The translations under genes and the position numbers were made by a program. 46,359 bases of DNA from Pseudomonas sp. AFG_SD02_1510_Pfu_092 (GTDB lineage: Bacteria > Pseudomonadota > Gammaproteobacteria > Pseudomonadales > Pseudomonadaceae). Shown here piece by piece: positions 1 through 9,800 of this stretch. A model generated the notes under the pieces. It saw only the letters and a list, made by a program, of their open reading frames with translations, was not told the DNA's origin and did not search any database. Where the stretch lies: assembly GCF_003331055.1 (NCBI RefSeq), contig NZ_PUQD01000043.1, forward strand, positions 1 through 46,359, given 5' to 3'. The stretch's first letter is position 1; each line of letters starts with the position of its first letter.

Positions 1-202
1 GGGGGGGGTGATCTGCCTTATTGCCGGGCTTTGCCTTAACCCGCCCCGTTATACTGCATTTTTTGGTAGGGGGGCTGCTTTGCAGCCCATCGCCGGCAAG
101 GCAGCTCCCACAAAGGCCTCCACAGCCCTCAAGCCTTGTGGAATGCCTGTGGGAACTGGCTTGCCGATGAAAGGGCCGCAACGCGGCCCCTACAGTCCCG
201 GA
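1..202. repeat. REP-type inverted repeat downstream of purT
   Basis: No gene is seen here. From about 69 to 190 there are two inverted half-elements: one has a small GC-rich hairpin, CGCCGGCAAG and CTCCCACA, and the other has TGTGGGA, CTTGCCG and a second hairpin. This is the paired layout of a Pseudomonas REP element. The half nearest purT also serves as its terminator. The first 68 bases show no other structure. Confidence 0.7.
170..190 (-). terminator. Probable intrinsic terminator of purT
   Basis: Read on the minus strand, a 7-bp GGGCCGC/GCGGCCC stem with a 3-base loop is followed by a short T run, 13 bases after the purT stop codon. The hairpin is also the inner part of a REP half-element. 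The T run is only three bases, so termination may be partial. Confidence 0.55.
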
Positions 203-1384
203 TCAGAACTCGACCTTGACCGCCTGCGCGGCCCGGGTCGCCTTGGCGCGCGCCAGTTCGACCGACTCGTCACGCGCCAGGCACACGCCCATGCGCCGGG
301 TGCCGTTGATTTCCGGCTTGCCGAACAGGCGAATGGCCGTGTCCGGCTCGCTCAGGGCAGCGCCCAGGTTGGCAAAGCTGGTCTGCTGCGACTGACCTTG
401 CGGCAAGATTACCGCCGACGCCGACGGGCCGAACTGGCGCACGGCCGGAATCGGCAGGCCGAGGATGGCGCGAGCATGCAGGGCGAACTGCGACAGGTCC
501 TGGGAAATCAGGGTCACCAGGCCGGTGTCATGCGGGCGTGGCGAGACTTCGCTGAACCACACCTGGTCGCCCTTGACGAACAGTTCCACGCCAAACAGGC
601 CGCGACCGCCGAGCGCATCGGTGACAGCCTTGGCCACGCGCTGCGACTCGGCCAGCGCCTTCGGGCTCATCGCCTGCGGCTGCCACGACTCCTGATAGTC
701 GCCCTTCTCCTGGCGGTGGCCGACCGGCTCGAGGAAGGTGGTGCCGCCCACATGACGCACGGTCAGCAGGGTGATTTCGTAGTCGAAGTCGATGAAGCCT
801 TCGACGATCACCCGGCCCTTGCCGGCACGACCGCCTTCCTGGGCGTAGGCCCACGACTGCTGCAGGTCGGCATCGCTGCGCAGCAGGCTCTGGCCCTTGC
901 CCGACGAGCTCATCACCGGCTTGACCACGCATGGGTAGCCGACATCGGCCACGGCCTGGGCGTAGTCCTCGTAGGTATCGGCAAAGTGGTACGGCGAGGT
1001 TGGCAGGTCCAGCTCTTCGGCGGCCAGGCGACGGATGCCTTCGCGGTTCATGGTCAGCTGGGTGGCGCGGGCGGTGGGCACCACGTTGAAACCTTCGCTT
1101 TCCAGCTCGACCAGGGTGGCGGTGGCGATGGCTTCAATCTCAGGGACGATGTAGTGCGGCTTCTCGGCCTCGATCACGGCGCGCAGGGCAACGCCGTCGA
1201 GCATGTTGACCACGTGGCTGCGGTGCGCCACCTGCATCGCCGGGGCGTTGGCGTAGCGGTCGACGGCGATCACTTCGACGCCCAGGCGCTGCAGCTCGAT
1301 CACCACTTCCTTGCCCAGCTCGCCACAGCCGCAGAGCAGTACACGGGTCGCGGTGGGCGACAAGGGGGTTCCGATACGGGTCAT
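203..1384 (-). CDS. purT: Formate-dependent phosphoribosylglycinamide formyltransferase 2 (PurT)
   Basis: PurT is a cytoplasmic ATP-grasp enzyme of purine synthesis that converts GAR, formate and ATP to formyl-GAR, as an alternative to folate-dependent PurN. The 393-residue product has the family's usual length. The N-terminal substrate-binding segment GCGELGKE is at about residues 19-26. A KPVMSSSGKGQS ATP-grasp loop lies in the centre and EVSPRPHDTG late in the protein. The frame stays open 46 codons upstream, but the ATG at 1384 gives the conserved MTRIGTPLSP start. The next gene upstream on this strand (VUT family) is 76 bases away. A REP-associated hairpin follows the stop. Assignment is secure. 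Confidence 0.97.
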   Translation of the reverse strand: MTRIGTPLSPTATRVLLCGCGELGKEVVIELQRLGVEVIAVDRYANAPAMQVAHRSHVVNMLDGVALRAVIEAEKPHYIVPEIEAIATATLVELESEGFNVVPTARATQLTMNREGIRRLAAEELDLPTSPYHFADTYEDYAQAVADVGYPCVVKPVMSSSGKGQSLLRSDADLQQSWAYAQEGGRAGKGRVIVEGFIDFDYEITLLTVRHVGGTTFLEPVGHRQEKGDYQESWQPQAMSPKALAESQRVAKAVTDALGGRGLFGVELFVKGDQVWFSEVSPRPHDTGLVTLISQDLSQFALHARAILGLPIPAVRQFGPSASAVILPQGQSQQTSFANLGAALSEPDTAIRLFGKPEINGTRRMGVCLARDESVELARAKATRAAQAVKVEF

Positions 1385-1460
1385 TTCAGGTCCTCGAAGG
1401 CGTCCGGGGCCGCACCAGGCTTGGCGCCACCCGCTGAAAAAGGACCGCCATTCTACACCA

Positions 1461-1928
1461 TCAACCCGGTACGGCAGCCCGCCGCGCACGAAATGCCATG
1501 GCCAGCCACACGGCGGTGACACCGGCGAATTTCGAGGCCATGGCGGTGCCGATCACGGCCGGGCTGAGGGCGCCGATCATGCTGAAGAAGATCAAGGTGT
1601 CTACCGGGATGCTCAACGCCGAGCTGAGCCACAGGCGGTCGCGCAGCGGTCGGCGGGTAATGCTGAAGACCAGCCAGTCGATCAGCTCGGAAATGAAGAA
1701 CGCGGTGGCGCTGGCCAGGGCGATGGCCGGCTCCGAAGTGACATAGGACAGCACCAGGGCCACCAGCATGGCGACCAGGGCGCCATGGCCGAAGCGGGTC
1801 TGCACCATGTCGCGCAGGATGAACACCAGCCCGCCCCAGGCGGACCAGATGATGTCCAGGTGCGGGGCACTGGAGAAGGCGTAGTTGATCAGCACTACGC
1901 TGCTGATATAGGCAATCAGATAGAGCAT
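1461..1928 (-). CDS. VUT-family (YhhQ-like) integral membrane protein
   Basis: This 155-residue, very hydrophobic protein has about five predicted membrane segments. Segments such as AIALASATAFFISELIDWLVF and the R-P-L-R-D-R-L-W-L-S-S-A loop are typical of the VUT/DUF165 family. That family includes YhhQ, a proposed uptake route for queuosine precursors, so the inner-membrane transport role is by family only and the substrate here is unknown. The ATG at 1928 gives the natural MLYLIAYISSVVLINYA start; the open frame runs further upstream into REP sequence, which argues against the longer forms. It is shorter than typical YhhQ (about 220 residues). Confidence 0.8.
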   Translation of the reverse strand: MLYLIAYISSVVLINYAFSSAPHLDIIWSAWGGLVFILRDMVQTRFGHGALVAMLVALVLSYVTSEPAIALASATAFFISELIDWLVFSITRRPLRDRLWLSSALSIPVDTLIFFSMIGALSPAVIGTAMASKFAGVTAVWLAMAFRARRAAVPG

Positions 1929-1964
1929 GGCGGGTAGTCTGTGGGCAAGCCGCACAGAGTACCG

Positions 1965-2366
1965 CCGGGCCGTTCGCCGGTAAACCCGCTTCGGAGGCTG
2001 ATGCTGTACCTGTGTGTGGGGCGATGCGGTGCATGGCACCGGCTTCGCCGGTGTTCGCGGCTAAAGCCGCTCCCACAGGTACCGTGTGAACCCGAAGTCA
2101 GCGCTGTACCTGTGGGAGCGGGCGGCGCGGTGGACGGCACCGGCTACGCCGGTGTTCGCGGCCACGGCCGCTCCCACAGGTTACCGCGTGAGCCCGGCGC
2201 ATACGCCGTCCGCTGTGGGAGCGGGTTCACCCGCGAAGCAGGCGACGCGGTGCATGGCCGCTCCCACAGGTTACCGCGTGAGCCCGGGGCATACGCCGTC
2301 CGCTGTGGGAGCGGGTTCACCCGCGAAGCAGGCGGCGCGGTGCATGGCCGCTCCCACAGGTAGCGC
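1965..2366. repeat. REP array with a near-perfect 90-bp tandem repeat
   Basis: This stretch has no gene and is made of repeated REP units (CTGTGGGAGCGGG, its complement, and GGCACCGGCT[T/A]CGCCGGTG hairpins). From 2166 a 90-bp unit starts again at 2256, and the first bases of a third copy start at 2346. The two full copies differ at only about two positions (a C/G change in the GCCCGG run and an A/G change near the end), which implies a recent tandem duplication. The left edge (1965-2030) is a degenerate copy. The same family makes up the array at the right end of the window. Confidence 0.85.
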
Positions 2367-2367
2367 G

Positions 2368-2568
2368 TCAGGGCTGGAGGATGAGACCGGCAGCCACGGC
2401 CCGTTCATGACAGCGCTTGAGCACCGCCCGGCGCTCGTCATTGTCCATCCGCCCCCAGCGGCCAATCTCGGCCACGCTGCGCTGGCAACCGGTGCAGATA
2501 TCCTGCTCGTCCAGCGCGCAGATACTCACGCACGGCGAGGCCACCGGCCGTTCCACAACCTCACTCAT
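2368..2568 (-). CDS. DUF1289 Cys-rich small protein
   Basis: The 66-residue product has the DUF1289 signature: C-V-S-I-C near residue 15, then I-C-T-G-C-Q-R and a G-R-W motif, a spacing compatible with metal binding. Family function is unknown. The ATG at 2568 lies inside the end of the upstream carbonic-anhydrase-like gene (8-base overlap), so the two are probably co-translated. The alternative start at 2592 would add eight residues within the upstream gene and is less likely. Confidence 0.85.
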   Translation of the reverse strand: MSEVVERPVASPCVSICALDEQDICTGCQRSVAEIGRWGRMDNDERRAVLKRCHERAVAAGLILQP

Positions 2569-3085
2569 CGTCAACTGCCAAGTCCCGCGCATAACGCTGG
2601 GCGTTGTGCACGTAATGCGCGGCGCTGGCTTCGAGCAGGCGCTTCTGCTGCTCGGTCAACTCGCGCACCACCTTGCCCGGCGAGCCCATCACCAGCGAAC
2701 CGTCGGGGATTTCCTTGCCTTCCGCGATCAGGGCGTTGGCGCCGATGATGCAATGCTTGCCAATCCGCGCGCCGTTGAGGATCACCGCGTTGATCCCGAC
2801 CAGGCTGTAATCGCCCACCGTGCAGCCATGCAGCATGGCGTTGTGGCCGACGGTCACGCCCTTGCCCAAGGTCAGCGGGGAGCCCATGTCGGTGTGCATC
2901 ACCGTGCCGTCCTGCACGTTGCTGCCCTCGCCGATGTCGATCAGCTCGTTATCGCCGCGCAACACTGCGCCAAACCACACGCTGGCATTGGCCTGCAGGC
3001 GCACGCTGCCGATCAGCGTGGCGTTGGGTGCGGCCCAACTGGTGGGGTGGCTTTCGACCCGCAGGTCGCCCAGGCGGTATTTCAT
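2561..3085 (-). CDS. Gamma-class carbonic anhydrase-like hexapeptide-repeat protein
   Basis: This 174-residue protein is built of left-handed beta-helix hexapeptide repeats (I-G-S-V-R-L, V-W-F-G-A-V, I-G-E-G-S-N, V-T-V-G-H-N and so on), like the YrdA/PaaY/CaiE group. His residues in VMHTD and VGHNAMLHGC are at the positions of the trimeric Zn site of gamma-carbonic anhydrases. Carbonic anhydrase activity in this subgroup is variable, so the enzymatic role is by family only. The length is typical. It overlaps the downstream DUF1289 gene and is separated from the Nudix gene upstream by 44 bases. Confidence 0.9.
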   Translation of the reverse strand: MKYRLGDLRVESHPTSWAAPNATLIGSVRLQANASVWFGAVLRGDNELIDIGEGSNVQDGTVMHTDMGSPLTLGKGVTVGHNAMLHGCTVGDYSLVGINAVILNGARIGKHCIIGANALIAEGKEIPDGSLVMGSPGKVVRELTEQQKRLLEASAAHYVHNAQRYARDLAVDDE

Positions 3086-3129
3086 GCTTGCTCCTCAGGC
3101 TGCAACGCAGACGACGGGGTTGGCCCCGC

Positions 3130-3729
3130 TCAGTTTTCGATGTAACGCTCAGGGGGCTGGTGCAGGCTGATGCCGGCATCGAACAGCAGGTTGACCAGCT
3201 CGACGATCATGATCGCCGACAGCCCCCAGATCTTGTATTCGCCGTAACGATAGCTGGGCACATACCAGCTGCGCCCCTGATAATCGATACGGTGGGTATG
3301 GTCGCGCGGGTCCTGGCGGAAGAATTCCAGCGGCACGGTGAATACTGCCGCGATCTCGGCGTCGTTGGCCTGGTATTCGACGAAGTCGGGAATAAGCCCG
3401 ACGAATGGCGTCACTTTCAGGCCATGCAGCGATATCAGCGGGCTGAGCGGGCCGATCACCTCCACCAGACCGGGCGGCAGGCCGATTTCCTCTTCGGCTT
3501 CACGCAGCGCGGTGAAGATCAGGTCCGGGTCTTCCGGGTCGCGACGGCCACCGGGGAAGGCGACTTCGCCGCCGTGGGTGGACAGGCCCTTGGCGCGCAG
3601 GGTCAGGACCAGTTCGGGCGCTTCGCAGCGGGTAATGGGCAAAAGAACCGCCGCCTCGGGGAACCGACGGTCGGTTTCCAGTGATGCGGGTTGGTGGTTG
3701 CTCATTCGGCGAAGTAGCTCGTCCAGCAT
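3130..3729 (-). CDS. Nudix hydrolase, CoA pyrophosphatase type (NudL-like)
   Basis: The 199-residue protein has the extended Nudix box of the CoA pyrophosphatase (UPF0035) group: the run GGEVAFPGGRRDPED (53-67) followed by ALREAEEEIGL (74-84). The preceding L-T-L-R-A-K-G-L-S-T-H-G is also typical. The family cleaves CoA and similar dinucleotides to 3',5'-ADP and 4'-phosphopantetheine. The start at 3729 gives MLDELLRRM; a second ATG eight codons in is possible. The frame is open much further upstream, but that region overlaps the divergent Nudix gene and is not coding on this strand. Confidence 0.9.
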   Translation of the reverse strand: MLDELLRRMSNHQPASLETDRRFPEAAVLLPITRCEAPELVLTLRAKGLSTHGGEVAFPGGRRDPEDPDLIFTALREAEEEIGLPPGLVEVIGPLSPLISLHGLKVTPFVGLIPDFVEYQANDAEIAAVFTVPLEFFRQDPRDHTHRIDYQGRSWYVPSYRYGEYKIWGLSAIMIVELVNLLFDAGISLHQPPERYIEN

Positions 3730-3852
3730 TGCGCACGCTCGTATCCAAGGCCTGCCTAGCATGATGCACCAAAGCCGCAAAGCACCCAAGCCCCGTGCGC
3801 TTGCGGCAAGCCGGCCGTCGCGCCAAGATACGCCTGAGCAAAAGGAACCCAC

Positions 3853-4404
3853 ATGAACTACTGCAGCGCCTGCGGCCAACCGGTCACCCAGCAGATCCCC
3901 GAGGGCGACAGCCGCCTGCGCTATGTCTGCGGGGCATGCCGTACCGTCCATTACCAGAACCCCAACATCGTCGCCGGTGTGCTGCCGACCTGGGGCAGCC
4001 AGGTACTGCTGTGCCGCCGCGCCATCGAGCCACGCCGCGGCTTCTGGACCCTGCCCGCGGGTTTCATGGAGAACGGCGAAACCCTCGACCAGGCCGCCCG
4101 TCGCGAAACCGTCGAAGAAGCCTGCGCCCGGGTCGGGGCGATGAGCCTGTACCAGTTGTTCGACCTGCCGCACATCAACCAGGTGCATGTGTTCTTCCGC
4201 GCCGAGCTGGCCGACCTGGAATTCGCCGTCGGTATCGAAAGCTTGGAGGTACGGCTGTTCGAAGAACATGAGATACCGTGGGACGCGCTGGCTTTTCGCA
4301 CCGTCACTCGCACACTAGAATGCTACTATCGCGACCGCATCGGGCAGCACTACCCCATAGGCCATGAATACCTGCCGCCGATGAACGTCTCGACCATTAC
4401 CTAG
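3853..4404 (+). CDS. Nudix hydrolase with N-terminal zinc ribbon
   Basis: The 183-residue protein starts with a four-Cys ribbon (C4-x2-C7 and C26-x2-C29), followed by a Nudix domain with the box G-F-M-E-N-G-E-T-L-D-Q-A-A-R-R-E-T-V-E-E-A at about residues 70-90. The architecture resembles NADH pyrophosphatase (NudC)-type zinc-ribbon Nudix enzymes but is shorter, and it lacks the SQPWPFPxS array that would make it NudC. The substrate is therefore uncertain, probably a nucleoside-diphosphate derivative. The gene is divergent from the CoA pyrophosphatase-type gene across a 123-base gap and is followed by the L,D-transpeptidase after 22 bases. Confidence 0.88.
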   Translation: MNYCSACGQPVTQQIPEGDSRLRYVCGACRTVHYQNPNIVAGVLPTWGSQVLLCRRAIEPRRGFWTLPAGFMENGETLDQAARRETVEEACARVGAMSLYQLFDLPHINQVHVFFRAELADLEFAVGIESLEVRLFEEHEIPWDALAFRTVTRTLECYYRDRIGQHYPIGHEYLPPMNVSTIT

Positions 4405-4426
4405 CAGCCTTCAGGGATACCGTTAC

Positions 4427-4981
4427 ATGCGCTGGTTGTTTGCCCTCTTCTGCCTTTGCGTTACCTCGGTGTCCCAGGCGGCCTTCACCGAGACCATCAT
4501 CCGCAAGCCCCAGCCGGCAGCGCAAACGCCGTCGCCTTCGCAACAGGCCATGCAGCCGTTGATCGACAAGGTGCTGGTGATCAAGTCCGAGCGCCGCCTG
4601 CAGCTGATCAGCCGTGGCGAGCCGCTGAAAACCTACCGCATCTCGCTGGGCAAGCAGCCCAAGGGGGCCAAGGAGCGCGAGGGCGACAAGAAGACCCCGG
4701 AGGGGCTGTACTGGCTGGACTGGCGCAAGCAGAGCGATCGCTTCAACCTGGCCATGCACATCAACTACCCGAACATCAGCGATGCCGCCCGCGCGACCCG
4801 CGAAGGGGTGAGCGCCGGCAGCATGATCATGATCCACGGCACGCCGATCGATGATGAGTACCCCGAGTGGTATTTCCATACCCTGGACTGGACCGATGGC
4901 TGCATTGCCATGCGCAACCGCGACATGCAGGAGGTCTGGGACCTGGTGCGCGATGGCACACTGATCGAGATCCGCCCTTGA
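4427..4981 (+). CDS. Exported L,D-transpeptidase (YkuD domain)
   Basis: The 184-residue product has a cleavable signal (about residues 1-19, ending VSQAA) and a YkuD catalytic domain. His137 sits in M-I-H-G-T-P and the nucleophile Cys159 in T-D-G-C-I-A-M, the expected H...[ST]xGC pattern. It would act in the periplasm on peptidoglycan stem peptides, forming 3-3 cross-links or attaching lipoproteins; which of these cannot be told from sequence. It starts 22 bases after the Nudix gene, so the two may be co-transcribed. The length is typical of the short single-domain class. Confidence 0.9.
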   Translation: MRWLFALFCLCVTSVSQAAFTETIIRKPQPAAQTPSPSQQAMQPLIDKVLVIKSERRLQLISRGEPLKTYRISLGKQPKGAKEREGDKKTPEGLYWLDWRKQSDRFNLAMHINYPNISDAARATREGVSAGSMIMIHGTPIDDEYPEWYFHTLDWTDGCIAMRNRDMQEVWDLVRDGTLIEIRP

Positions 4982-5141
4982 GCTAGAGCCGTTCGGGCAA
5001 AGCTGTAGGAAACTTCCCGCAATCAAACAAGACTCTGCCTGACAGGCGCTTAGGCAGGGTACTGCATCCAGGCCACCCCCCGAATTCTTAGCATCCACGC
5101 AAACGAGTACGTAAGCCGTACACCATTTGCGGGGTGCCTGA
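4982..5141 (+). promoter_or_regulatory. Leader region of the two-partner secretion genes
   Basis: This 160-base gap precedes tpsB. It contains an imperfect hairpin with CTGCCT/AGGCAG arms at about 5035-5059, which could end transcription from the L,D-transpeptidase or lie in the tpsB leader. I see no convincing -35/-10 pair and only a weak purine run ahead of the tpsB ATG, so the control of the tps genes is not readable here. Confidence 0.3.
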
Positions 5142-6824
5142 ATGCCATGCCAAATCCGTCCTGTCGCCGTCCTGGCGCTGGCCGCTTGCCTTTGCGGGCT
5201 GATGCCCGCCCTCCGGGCGCACGCCGACGACCCTGCCAGCCAACAGCTGCGCGATCAGCAGCAGACACTGCGCCAACTGGAACAGCAGCAGCGCCTGCAA
5301 CGCTGGCAGCGCCAGCACGCCCCGGCTGAACGCCCGGACACCAGCGCCCCGCTGCCGCGAGACCAGCGCTGCTGGGCCATCAGCGGCGTACGTGTGACCG
5401 GCAACCGCAAGCTTTCCAACGCGGCGCTGGCGCCGACCCTGCGCGCGCTCATCACCCCGTGCATGGGCATCGCCGACATCAACCGGCTGCTCAAAGCCAT
5501 CACCCAGCGCTACGTGCAAGCCGGCTACCCGGCGAGCCGGCCATACCTGCGCCAACCGCCGCAGGAAGGGGCAGCGCTGGAGCTGGTCGTCATCGAAGGT
5601 TTCGTCGAGTCGATCGAACTGGCGGAAGCCGATCTGCCCTTGTCGCTGTCTGGCGCCTTTCCTGGCCAGCTCGGCAAGCCGCTGTACCTGCCCGACCTGG
5701 AACAAGGCCTCGACCAGCTCAACCGCCTGCGCGCCTATGAACTGAGCGCCGACTTGCTGCCCGGCGAGCTGCAAGGCGGCACCCGGGTGGTCGTGCAGCC
5801 ACGCACGGTGGCTTCGCGCTGGCATGTGGACAGCCGCCTCGACAACCGTGGCAGCGAGCTGACCGGGCGCCATCGCCTGAGCCTTGGCCTGGGCCTGGAC
5901 AGCCCGCTGGGTGTCAACGATGACCTGCGCCTGTCACTGACCGGCACGGTGCTCGATGCACCGGGGCAAAGCCAGGGTGTCTCGTTGTACTACAGCATCC
6001 CCTACGGCGCCTGGACCTTCGCCCTCAGCGCCAGCCAGCTGCGCTACGAAGCGCCCCTGCCCCACAGCCGCCAGGTAGCCGACGGCAGCAGCCGCTACCA
6101 GGGCCTGAGCGTCGAGCGGGTACTGTGGCGCAACCAGCGCGGCATGCTCAGCGCCAGCACGCGGCTGGAGCGCAAGCAGCTGGTCAACCGCAGCGCAGGC
6201 GCGGTGATCGTCCAGCAGAGCCCGACCCTGGCCAGCGTCGAAGCGGGTATCAACCTGTTGTGGCTTCAAGGTGGCTTGTGGAATGGCTACCTCGGGGTCG
6301 CCCAGGGCCTGGACGCCTTGGGCGCCGATCGCTTGCCGCTGGGCGCAGAACGCCTGCGCCCGGACTTTCGCAAATACCGCGCCAACCTGTTGCACCTGCG
6401 CCAGGGGCCAGCCGGCCAGCCCTGGCGCTGGCAGAGCGAGCTGGCCCTGCAATACAGCAGTGACCCGCTGCCCGCCGTCGAGCAATTGCTGGCCAGCGAC
6501 GATTCGACAGTGCGCGGGTTTCGTGTGCGTACCTATTCCGGGGCCAGCAGCGCGGTCTGGCGCAATACCCTCAGCCAGCAACTGCCGGCGAGCTGGACCC
6601 AGCCGCTGCAAGTGCGCCCCTACATCGGCCTGGACCTGGGCTGGACCCGTACCGCCGAAAACAAGCCCTCACAACGCCTTGCCGGCGCCACGGTCGGCGC
6701 CGAACTGAGCCTGCCCGGCAGCCAGCTGCGCCTGGGCTACCAACGCGCCCTGTACGCCAGCGACCTGCCCCGCCCACAGCTGGAACCCGGCTTCTGGGTA
6801 GTGGAGCTGGCGCTGAACATCTGA
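5142..6824 (+). CDS. TpsB outer-membrane transporter (ShlB/FhaC/HecB family)
   Basis: TpsB proteins are 16-strand outer-membrane barrels that export one TpsA partner. This 560-residue protein has a signal peptide (1-28, ending AHA) and a Gln-rich linker helix (about 31-65, rich in QQQ). Two POTRA domains follow (about 72-150 and 150-235, the first starting C-W-A-I-S-G-V-R-V-T-G-N), then a C-terminal barrel. V457-R-G-F460 matches the conserved VRGY/F motif of loop L6 in this family. The protein ends in an aromatic/hydrophobic strand, W-V-V-E-L-A-L-N-I. The tpsA partner starts 27 bases downstream, so the two form an operon. Confidence 0.93.
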   Translation: MPCQIRPVAVLALAACLCGLMPALRAHADDPASQQLRDQQQTLRQLEQQQRLQRWQRQHAPAERPDTSAPLPRDQRCWAISGVRVTGNRKLSNAALAPTLRALITPCMGIADINRLLKAITQRYVQAGYPASRPYLRQPPQEGAALELVVIEGFVESIELAEADLPLSLSGAFPGQLGKPLYLPDLEQGLDQLNRLRAYELSADLLPGELQGGTRVVVQPRTVASRWHVDSRLDNRGSELTGRHRLSLGLGLDSPLGVNDDLRLSLTGTVLDAPGQSQGVSLYYSIPYGAWTFALSASQLRYEAPLPHSRQVADGSSRYQGLSVERVLWRNQRGMLSASTRLERKQLVNRSAGAVIVQQSPTLASVEAGINLLWLQGGLWNGYLGVAQGLDALGADRLPLGAERLRPDFRKYRANLLHLRQGPAGQPWRWQSELALQYSSDPLPAVEQLLASDDSTVRGFRVRTYSGASSAVWRNTLSQQLPASWTQPLQVRPYIGLDLGWTRTAENKPSQRLAGATVGAELSLPGSQLRLGYQRALYASDLPRPQLEPGFWVVELALNI

Positions 6825-6851
6825 TTCACCCACAACAAAGAGAACGAGAAA

Positions 6852-9800
6852 ATGCAAACACTCTCGCAGTCACCGTCTATCCGCCCGGACACCTTGCGCT
6901 GGGCCATCTTCCTCGCCCTGCTCGGGCCGGGTTCCGCACTGGCCCAGGGAGGGCTGGCAGCAACCAGCGGCCCTGCCGGCACGCCGGTCATCCACGACGG
7001 CCATGGCGTCCCGATCATCGATATCGTCCCGCCAAACGCCAGCGGGCTTTCGCACAACCAGTTTCTCGACTACAACGTCGGTCACCCCGGGGTGGTGCTG
7101 AACAACGCCACTCAGGCCGGGCAGTCGGAACTGGCCGGCGCCCTGGCAGCCAACCCGCAATTCCAGGGCCAGGCCGCCTCGACCATCCTCAACGAGGTGG
7201 TCAGCCGCAACGCCTCGCTGATCGAAGGCCCGCAGGAAATCTTCGGGCGCCCGGCCGACTACATCCTCGCCAACCCCAACGGCATCACCCTCAATGGCGG
7301 CAGTTTCATTAACACCACGCGCGCCGGCTTCGTGGTGGGTACCCCCGAGTTCGAGGAACAGCAACTCAAGTACCTCGACACGCTCAAGGCCAGCGGTACC
7401 CTGCAAGTGCTCGAACGCGGCCAGCGCAACCCCAACGGTGCCCTTGAACTGATCGCCCCGCGCGTTGACAACAAAGGCGTGCTCATGGCCGGTAAAGCGC
7501 TGGATATCACCGTCGGGCGCAACCGTATCGACCGCAGCAGTGGCGAGATCGTCGAGCACCTGCCCGGTACGCCTTCCAGCATCGACGCCAGCCTGTTCGG
7601 TGCCATGCGCGCCGGGCGCATTCGCGTGGTGAGCACCGCCGAAGGTGCGGGGGTGCGCGTGGGGGCGCCCCAGGTGGTCGGCATCGAGGGGGTCGAGATC
7701 CGCTCGGCTGGCGCCCTGCTGGTCAATGGCAAGGCGGACAAGCCCGTCGAACTGCTCAGTACACGCGGCGACTTGCAGCTGACCGCCGCCGATAACCTGA
7801 CGCTCGAGGCTGTCGCTGGGCAAGCCCGGCGAATCGAGGTCAGGGCAGGCAAGAAGCTCACGCTGGACGCCGCCACCCGCGAAAACATCGAGCAAGACAG
7901 CGACAGCTGGAGCAAGAAGTTCCTGTTCGTCACCCGCGAAACCTACGACAGCGAGACCACCACCACAAATCGCAGACAGCAAGGCAGTCAACTACAGGCC
8001 AGCGACAGCGTGCTGCTGCAATCCGGCGACGATATGCGCCTGGTCGCGGCCAAAGTGACTGCAGGTGAGCAGATGACCCTGGAAAGCGCCGCCAACCTGG
8101 ACGTGGTCGCCGGCATCGACAGCCAGCGCACCGAAGAGCAAGTGCGACACCGCAAGGACTTGTGGCGAGGCGACAGTGACACTGACCAGTACACGGAGAC
8201 GGCGCAGGGCAGCACGCTCGACGCCCGGCACATGACGGTGAAGGCAAAGGGCGCCCTCAATGTGGAGGGCAGCAGCCTGCACAGCGGCGGCGACATGGTG
8301 GTCGAGGCCAGACAAGCGAACATCGGCACCAGCAGCCTGCAGCAGCGCGGGACACGGCGTGATTACCGAGGCGACCTGGTGTCCGGCACGTTCTTCGGTG
8401 ATCGCAAGGGCAATGACACCCAGGGCGATGCCGTCGCCGGCAGCAGTGTCAAAGCAGATGGCAAGCTCAGCGTGACCGCCGACCAGGTCACCATCAAAGG
8501 CAGTAGCGTGCATGGTAAACAGGACGCGGTGCTGTACAGCCAGAAGGGCGCGCTGGCCATCCTGGCAGACCATGGCAACACCACCTCCACCGACCATGCG
8601 AACGACAGCAAGCTGTTCGGCTTGATCGGCAGTGACCGGAAAAGTACCGACCGCACGCAGCAGGTACTGGTCAGCGACGTCCGCTCGGCCAGCAACCTGC
8701 GCCTGGCCAGCGCCGAAGAACTGCGCATCCAGGGCGCCAAGGTCGAAGCCGGCAAGCGACTGCAGGTCGAGGCCAAGGGCGACCTGCTGATCGCCAGCAC
8801 GCAATCGGTCGCCGAGCGGGAAACCCGCGACCAGCAACGCGGCTTCACCGCCAGCGCCAGGCAGACCCAGGAGGCCGAGGATGGCAAGCCCGAGTCCCGC
8901 CAGTACGCGGCCGGCGTCGCCTATGACGTCGCGACCAGCACCCGCCAGCAGCGCACCCGCGATCAGCTGGCCAGTGAGCTCAAGGGCGCTTCGGTCAAGC
9001 TTGACAGCGGGGCGCACCTGCAGGTCAACGGCTCCACGGTCAAGGCCACGACAGGAGACCTTGACGTGCAGGCAAAAAAGGTGACCCTGGGCGCCACCCG
9101 CAGCGACCGCGACGCGACCAGCAGCAGCACCCACAGTGGTGGCGGCTTGACGGTGACCGGCGGCATCGACCGGCTGGGCAGCCTGTTCGAAGGCCATCAC
9201 AACCGCGAGGTGCAGACCGAACGCGACAGCAAGGCGCAGCGCAGCACCTTGCAAGCCAGCGGCGACCTCAAGCTGCATAGCGACGAACTGGTCACCGAGG
9301 CGGCACGCGTCAAGGCCGGCAACACCCTTCAGGTAAACGCCAAACGCATCGACAACCGCGTGGTGCAGGACACCGAGGAACGCGGGCAACGCCGTGACAA
9401 CTGGTCGGGCAGCCTCGGCGCCAGCGTCGAGTACCGCGACCTTACCCGCCCCATCGAGCGCCTGGTGCTGGGCGAAGAAGCCGCGCGCTTCCAGCAAGCG
9501 TCGCCGGAAGACGCCATGGCGCCGCCCAGTGTCGGCGCCGACATGACCGTGGAGCACCTCAAACGCCTGGAAAACCAGCGTCGCGGCTTCGCCCAGGTCA
9601 GCGAGCTGTCCGGCGCCACGGTCGCGGTCAAGGCCGACAGCATCGCCGACCAGGGCACCGCCTGGCGCGCCAACGCCGGCACATTGCAGATCGAGGCCCG
9701 GCAACACCAGGTGCAGGCTGCCGAGAACACCCAGGCAAGCAGTGTGCAGCGCCTGGCCTATGGCGGCGACGCGCGCCTGGACACCAGCACCGGCGAAGAC

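Noticed and set aside
1453..2076. A 207-residue minus-strand frame overlapping the VUT gene
   Set aside because: It is the neighbouring frame of the membrane protein, with a His/Arg/Pro-rich composition and no hydrophobic segments.
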